A stretch of DNA of 64,000 bases from assembly GCF_024734405.1 (NCBI RefSeq), contig NZ_CP059556.1, positions 2,604,001 to 2,668,000 on the forward strand, given 5' to 3'. A program made the position numbers and the translations under genes. The notes beneath the pieces are model-generated. The model saw nothing but the letters and a program-made list of their open reading frames with translations. It was not told where the DNA came from and made no database searches. Numbering within the stretch: position 1 is the first letter of the stretch; every line of letters begins with the position of its first letter. This document shows, piece by piece, positions 63,892-64,000 of the stretch. Origin of the DNA: Saccharopolyspora gregorii. GTDB lineage: Bacteria; Actinomycetota; Actinomycetes; Mycobacteriales; Pseudonocardiaceae.

Positions 63892-64000
63892 TCAGTTGGC
63901 GTGCTGTTGTTCTGGTTGCTTGGTGGGATGGTCGGGTGTGCGGAAGATGAGGACGTCTTCGTGTGCGATGAGGTGCAGTGGGAGTCCGGCGTCGCGTTGT
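63892..64000 (-). CDS. 3' end of a gene cut by the window edge
   Basis: Minus-strand frame ending at 63892 reads RDAGLPLHLIAHEDVLIFR and TPDHPTKQPEQQHAN. Only 35 codons are visible; the product is not recognised. Reasonable because it precedes the excisionase gene on the same strand. Confidence 0.4.
   Translation of the reverse strand, partial: QRDAGLPLHLIAHEDVLIFRTPDHPTKQPEQQHAN

Overview
This is high-GC actinomycete DNA. Pseudonocardiales (Saccharopolyspora-like) is my best guess, from the GC-rich codon use, the F420-type oxidoreductase, the DUF574-type methyltransferase, the tandem universal stress proteins and the integrase style; the taxon is inference. Everything here was read by eye; no search was run.

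1-10 kb: the 3' end of a secondary-metabolite cluster. The last domains of a hybrid PKS-NRPS (KR-ACP-C-A-PCP-TE), a CrtI-like FAD oxidoreductase and a P450 match polycyclic tetramate macrolactam (PTM) clusters. Two further PTM-type genes survive only as short in-frame remnants (5206-5646 and 7348-7509), still joined by 4-11 base overlaps. A second P450 lies convergent to the operon.

10-26.5 kb: ordinary catabolic and regulatory genes. They include a STAS protein, an acyl-CoA ligase, a PucR-type regulator, an aldehyde dehydrogenase/GMC oxidoreductase pair, an aldo/keto reductase with a VOC protein and a divergent WYL regulator, a methyltransferase, a FAD monooxygenase/LysR pair, an XRE-cupin regulator, a YbaK-type deacylase and a bile-acid-symporter-like carrier. 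Several divergent promoters carry clear palindromes.

26.8-39.1 kb: a dormancy/stress island. It holds an Acg-like nitroreductase, seven universal stress protein (USP) genes (two broken) plus a USP relic, a GH65 phosphorylase, a beta-phosphoglucomutase-like HAD protein and a zinc alcohol dehydrogenase. DosR/DevR-like boxes lie in the promoters.

39.1-44.8 kb: two xenobiotic-response style units. One is an alpha/beta hydrolase divergent from a TetR regulator with three matching operators. The other is an SRPBCC/epoxide hydrolase/LLM oxidoreductase run divergent from a MarR regulator with two palindromes, one covering its start codon.

44.8-64 kb: a mobile and defence region. It starts with an integrase relic and a 3' half of tRNA-Pro (probable att site). 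Next come a transposase fragment and a STAND NTPase with C-terminal TPRs, flanked by about 240-base direct repeats. A complete-looking type I-E CRISPR-Cas locus follows (cas3, an HTH protein, cas8e, cse2, cas7, cas5, cas6e, cas1, cas2). Two arrays flank the cas genes with matching leaders that face them, so both grow at the cas side (18 repeats on the left, 30 on the right). cas8e has a frameshift in a six-T run. An integrase and an excisionase-like gene follow. Most other long open frames on the opposite strands are GC-driven shadows.
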